A stretch of DNA of 64,000 nucleotides from Protonemura montana (lineage: Eukaryota; Arthropoda; Insecta; Plecoptera; Nemouridae): contig OX387606.1 in assembly GCA_947568835.1 (NCBI GenBank), positions 14,942,001-15,006,000 of the forward strand. The letters run 5' to 3'. Every line of letters starts with the position of its first letter. Positions within the stretch are counted from its first letter, which is position 1. A program made the translations under genes and the position numbers. Shown one piece after another: positions 60,797-64,000 of this stretch. The notes under the pieces were generated by a model, which searched no databases, was not told where the DNA came from, and saw only the letters and a program-made list of their open reading frames with translations.

Positions 60797-63700
60797 TACT
60801 TCATTTTTTATACGGAAACTAATAAAATCCCAAAAATATATAACCTCGTCCCATAAAGCGAATAGAAAAAGTGTGTTAAAATACATCTTATATTTATCAT
60901 CTATTATAGTTTCCTCTTCCGGTCGACAGGTAAACTGCTTCTGGCGTTTTGGTTTGTCATATCTGAGATGTCATTTGCATGCCGCTTGGAAAGGTACGAT
61001 ACCGTGTTTCTTACTGACCCAACTCAAGTTAGGTCGCAGCACTAAGAGGATGAAGGCAGGGGACGTGAAATTCTTGAGAGCACTTCGCTAAAGCCAAGCG
61101 GCTTGTATCGCCACAGCAGCGGCAACAGCAGCAGCATCGACGTAAAATCCAAAACGTCTTCGCCGTGGTCATCCGAGTGGAAATAGTATACGTGACGTGA
61201 AATTCTAATTCCCTCTGACGCGCGATGGAGGGTGAACCATTCTTCAGCACCCGGTTTTGCGCCCACGAGAAGAAAAAAAACTTGTTTCGGCACCTTGCGT
61301 TTGGTCAAACGATGTAACAATGGAAATTAGAATCGAAGCAGATTGAAATGATTTCCCATAGAGCTGGCGACCGCTTGGTGTGTCCATATTGGCGCATTTT
61401 GTTGCTCGGCAAACATCCACTTTGTAATCTGTGGGACTGTGGCAGAGGGACATGAGTGACATTTCATTGGCTATTTGTCTGACGAGGTTTAAGTGAGTAG
61501 GTCTACAGTCCAACTGGTGATTTCATACATAATGAATTTCTCTCTGGTTTAGTGAACTGTCAAACATGCCATGCCAAGCCACGATATCTAAAGTGGAAGT
61601 AACCAAAACTTTGCGAAACTAGCGATCGATAGCGCTTTGAAGCTTTTTCAGATTTTTTTGTCCTTTCGAATTTTGTTCAGAGGTGGTTGGTTATAGAGAG
61701 AAGTATATCGCTTACGCCACTGAACAAAGCTTCGAAAGAGTTACCATGTTTCTCGCGAGTTGAATGCAAATTGCGTTCTCCAAACGACACAAGTTTGTAC
61801 CGAAATGTACCTAAACATGGCAAGCTATATAATACGTTTCAATGCAGACTACATGTTCGACTACGTATGCTGCACTTAGAGTTTAGGAGTGCATAAATTG
61901 CACTTGGGAAACGACAGCAAAACAACTAGGTTGACGTCGCCAGCCACGAGACGTCTGTATTCTTAAAGTTGTGGACCAACGTTGAAATGCATTCCATTGA
62001 GAGAAGTTGGCGTATTGAATGTCCGCTTTCCAATGTAAAGCCAGCGGTGGATCACATGGTAAATGGCACATATTTAAATGAGACACATAAATACTCTAGT
62101 GAAATTATTGAAGAGTAATGATAGTTAGTAACATATTTAGAAAAAAAAAATCTAATGTTTCTCAATAGTTTCCTTCTTTTGACATGCAATCGAATATTGA
62201 GACATACATTAATTTTCAGAGTAGTTTCTTTTCTCGCTAAAGGTACAGTTTATAGAAGACAGTCGCGTAACTGTCTGACTTTTAATATAAAATTTTATAT
62301 TGCACGCCATTATGCATCAGCACTGTGACATTTTTCCCGATATCTTGTATAAAAATGCAAGATGAACCCTCCATCAGGAATAGTTCTACGTGCTCTCGTC
62401 GTGATATCGTTTTATGACTATTTTCCTCATTTCCCCGACACTTTTCAACCCGTACATGCCGTGTAGTAGGTACCTTCTATCCCAATCGAGATACAAGTAC
62501 ACCTACGTTGCCGGCAATACGTTTTCTCTCATCCAAAATGCAGCGTAACCCGCTCAAAGTCGTCCCGCATACACCCCGAGGCGCAGGCACAATATGCATG
62601 ATTTACAGCGTATCGCATCAACCATATGTAGTCCACAGAATACCAATGCAACATTCACTGCGGCATAATCAATGAAGCAATGACGCGATGCCATCTACAT
62701 ACATTGGCCACGTGGTGCCCCCATGTGACCAACACGTGGGTGGCGTTATGCCACTTGAGGTGAAATCGGTGTGCCGCGATGATGATCCCCTTGGCTGCAC
62801 GCATTCTCATGTGATGTAAATCGGTCGCCCCCGTACCGTCGTCACGGGGGTGTTTCGGGTTGGTCTAACCAGCACTGGGATGCATTGTTAACCCGAACGC
62901 AACCCCCGAGGCCCCGCACGGAGAGGACTCTGGTATTATTGACACTGTATGGACGGGCTATGTATATTATGCCATCTCCTGAGGGACACATGCATAGGGA
63001 CTATTATGAGTTATAGCTTTGTGTTGCGGGAGGCCCACATTTACATACGAGAGCTTATGCCTTAGGGGAAAAACAAACGTTGCGTATATGTTTATATATA
63101 TACTAACTGCCGGGAATAATTATACTGTTAAATTCACAACTGAGAGACGGCCCGACATGACAATATTTCTGCCTGGACGGATTTTATACCTCGCCCGTCC
63201 AATTGTGATGATGAGAATTCATCTACGTGTGAATTAAATTAGACCGTTGCTGCGACCCACATCTTCGTGCGTGTTTTCCCGCGCGTTTTCTCCGACCTAG
63301 AGGCGAGAAAAGCATTTTCCAAGTTCTAAATCTCAATTCACTCGAAACCAATTTGGCAATTCGCAGACGTGAGCCTCCGCAAAGTAGGCTTGCCGCCCGC
63401 ATGCATATTTTGCACGTGGCTTTCGCCCATACGTTCTCCAGTCAGGTTCAGCCTGTGAATACCTACCGGCTACCTTTCTCCCTTCGGCCCGTTTCATTCC
63501 CCCTGGAGACTTCCGGCGTGTAATGATTGCCCGTGGCACTTCCTGTTTTTACGACTCGGCCGACACTTCTTTGCTCTCGGCGTCGGCGTCGCTTTACCTT
63601 CCTGGACCGCTGCTCTCAAATCGCGAGTCAGTAAAACAGTATGCGCTGGACGCTATAACGCCTGCTCGTTACCGACGCCGCAATAAGTCGAGACGTAGAT

Positions 63701-64000
63701 GGCTTTGCCTCCGTTGGACCACTTTGGAAACACATTCGCAGATCTACAATATGAGGAAGTGACGTATTTCTATCAGACGGAATGGCGACGCTCGACGGCG
63801 ACGCACTTTGGGCGCCGCGACGCCAGGAGTTACGCGTCTTGGCGGCAATATACGTCTCGGGAGGGAGCTACTCTAACGCATCCGACCGAGCGGCGACATT
63901 TTATTGCGTTTATATTGGATGAAAAAGTAGGACATTCATAATCATTTAAAAGGACGCGCTACTGTAGTTTACTCTTAAGAGAAAAATATATTTTGTAATC
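60797..64000. other. Gene-free stretch
   Basis: No gene is supported. CAGCAGCGGCAACAGCAGCA near 61116 is a short imperfect CAG run. The segment 62690-62930 is richer in GC, with two CACGTG words and nested short inverted repeats. CGACGCC words recur at 63579, 63585, 63673 and 63818 in an otherwise open but unrecognised GC-rich stretch (63500-63940). Confidence 0.5.

Noticed and set aside
1-64000. CRISPR arrays, bacterial operons, rRNA genes, LTR retrotransposons with reverse transcriptase
   Set aside because: No regularly spaced repeats, no polycistronic coding, no rRNA-like segments and no reverse-transcriptase or integrase motifs in any frame examined.

Overview
The window looks like a gene-poor stretch of an invertebrate nuclear genome, most likely arthropod. 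CpG is not depleted, base composition is moderately AT-rich by eye, simple repeats and short DNA-transposon relics are common, and there are no operons, ribosome-binding sites or long continuous genes. No host protein-coding gene can be supported with confidence. Most open frames are under 120 codons, lack an ATG or a recognisable domain, and look like chance. The species cannot be named from sequence alone.

The strongest feature is a 3.2 kb mobile element at 7272-10476. Its two halves are inverted copies of each other: two 1397-base arms, almost identical, around a 411-base unique centre. Both ends begin GGGTCATTCC and the element is flanked by TATT on each side, as expected of a 4-base target-site duplication. 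The centre plus the right arm encode the C-terminal part of a transposase-like protein (Cys/His cluster, then DFAENY, SDG and HGKSACDG motifs). The left arm carries a second, inverted copy of the last 262 codons. The simplest reading is a DNA transposon that lost its 5' half and gained an inverted copy of its 3' half, and then moved as a fold-back unit.

Upstream, at 5068-5706, is a 639-base inverted-repeat element with a TAA target duplication (PIF/Harbinger-like) and a short ATG-started frame that may be a Myb/SANT remnant. Other local repeats are a diverged 187-base tandem pair (10952-11323), a perfect 233-base tandem duplication (27681-28146), a bipartite repeated motif at 30197, 30492 and 48493, and a probable 396-base inverted-repeat relic at 40445-40840.

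The rest is non-coding sequence with recurring small-scale structure: long poly-C/poly-G tracts, a G-quadruplex-type run, several strong hairpins, and a clear over-representation of the heptamer CGACGCC (28 hand-counted copies on both strands outside the 7272-10476 element). A few short GC-rich or codon-like blocks (3408-3556, 31628-31885, 39436-39700, 48900-49308) are recorded as unproven candidates.
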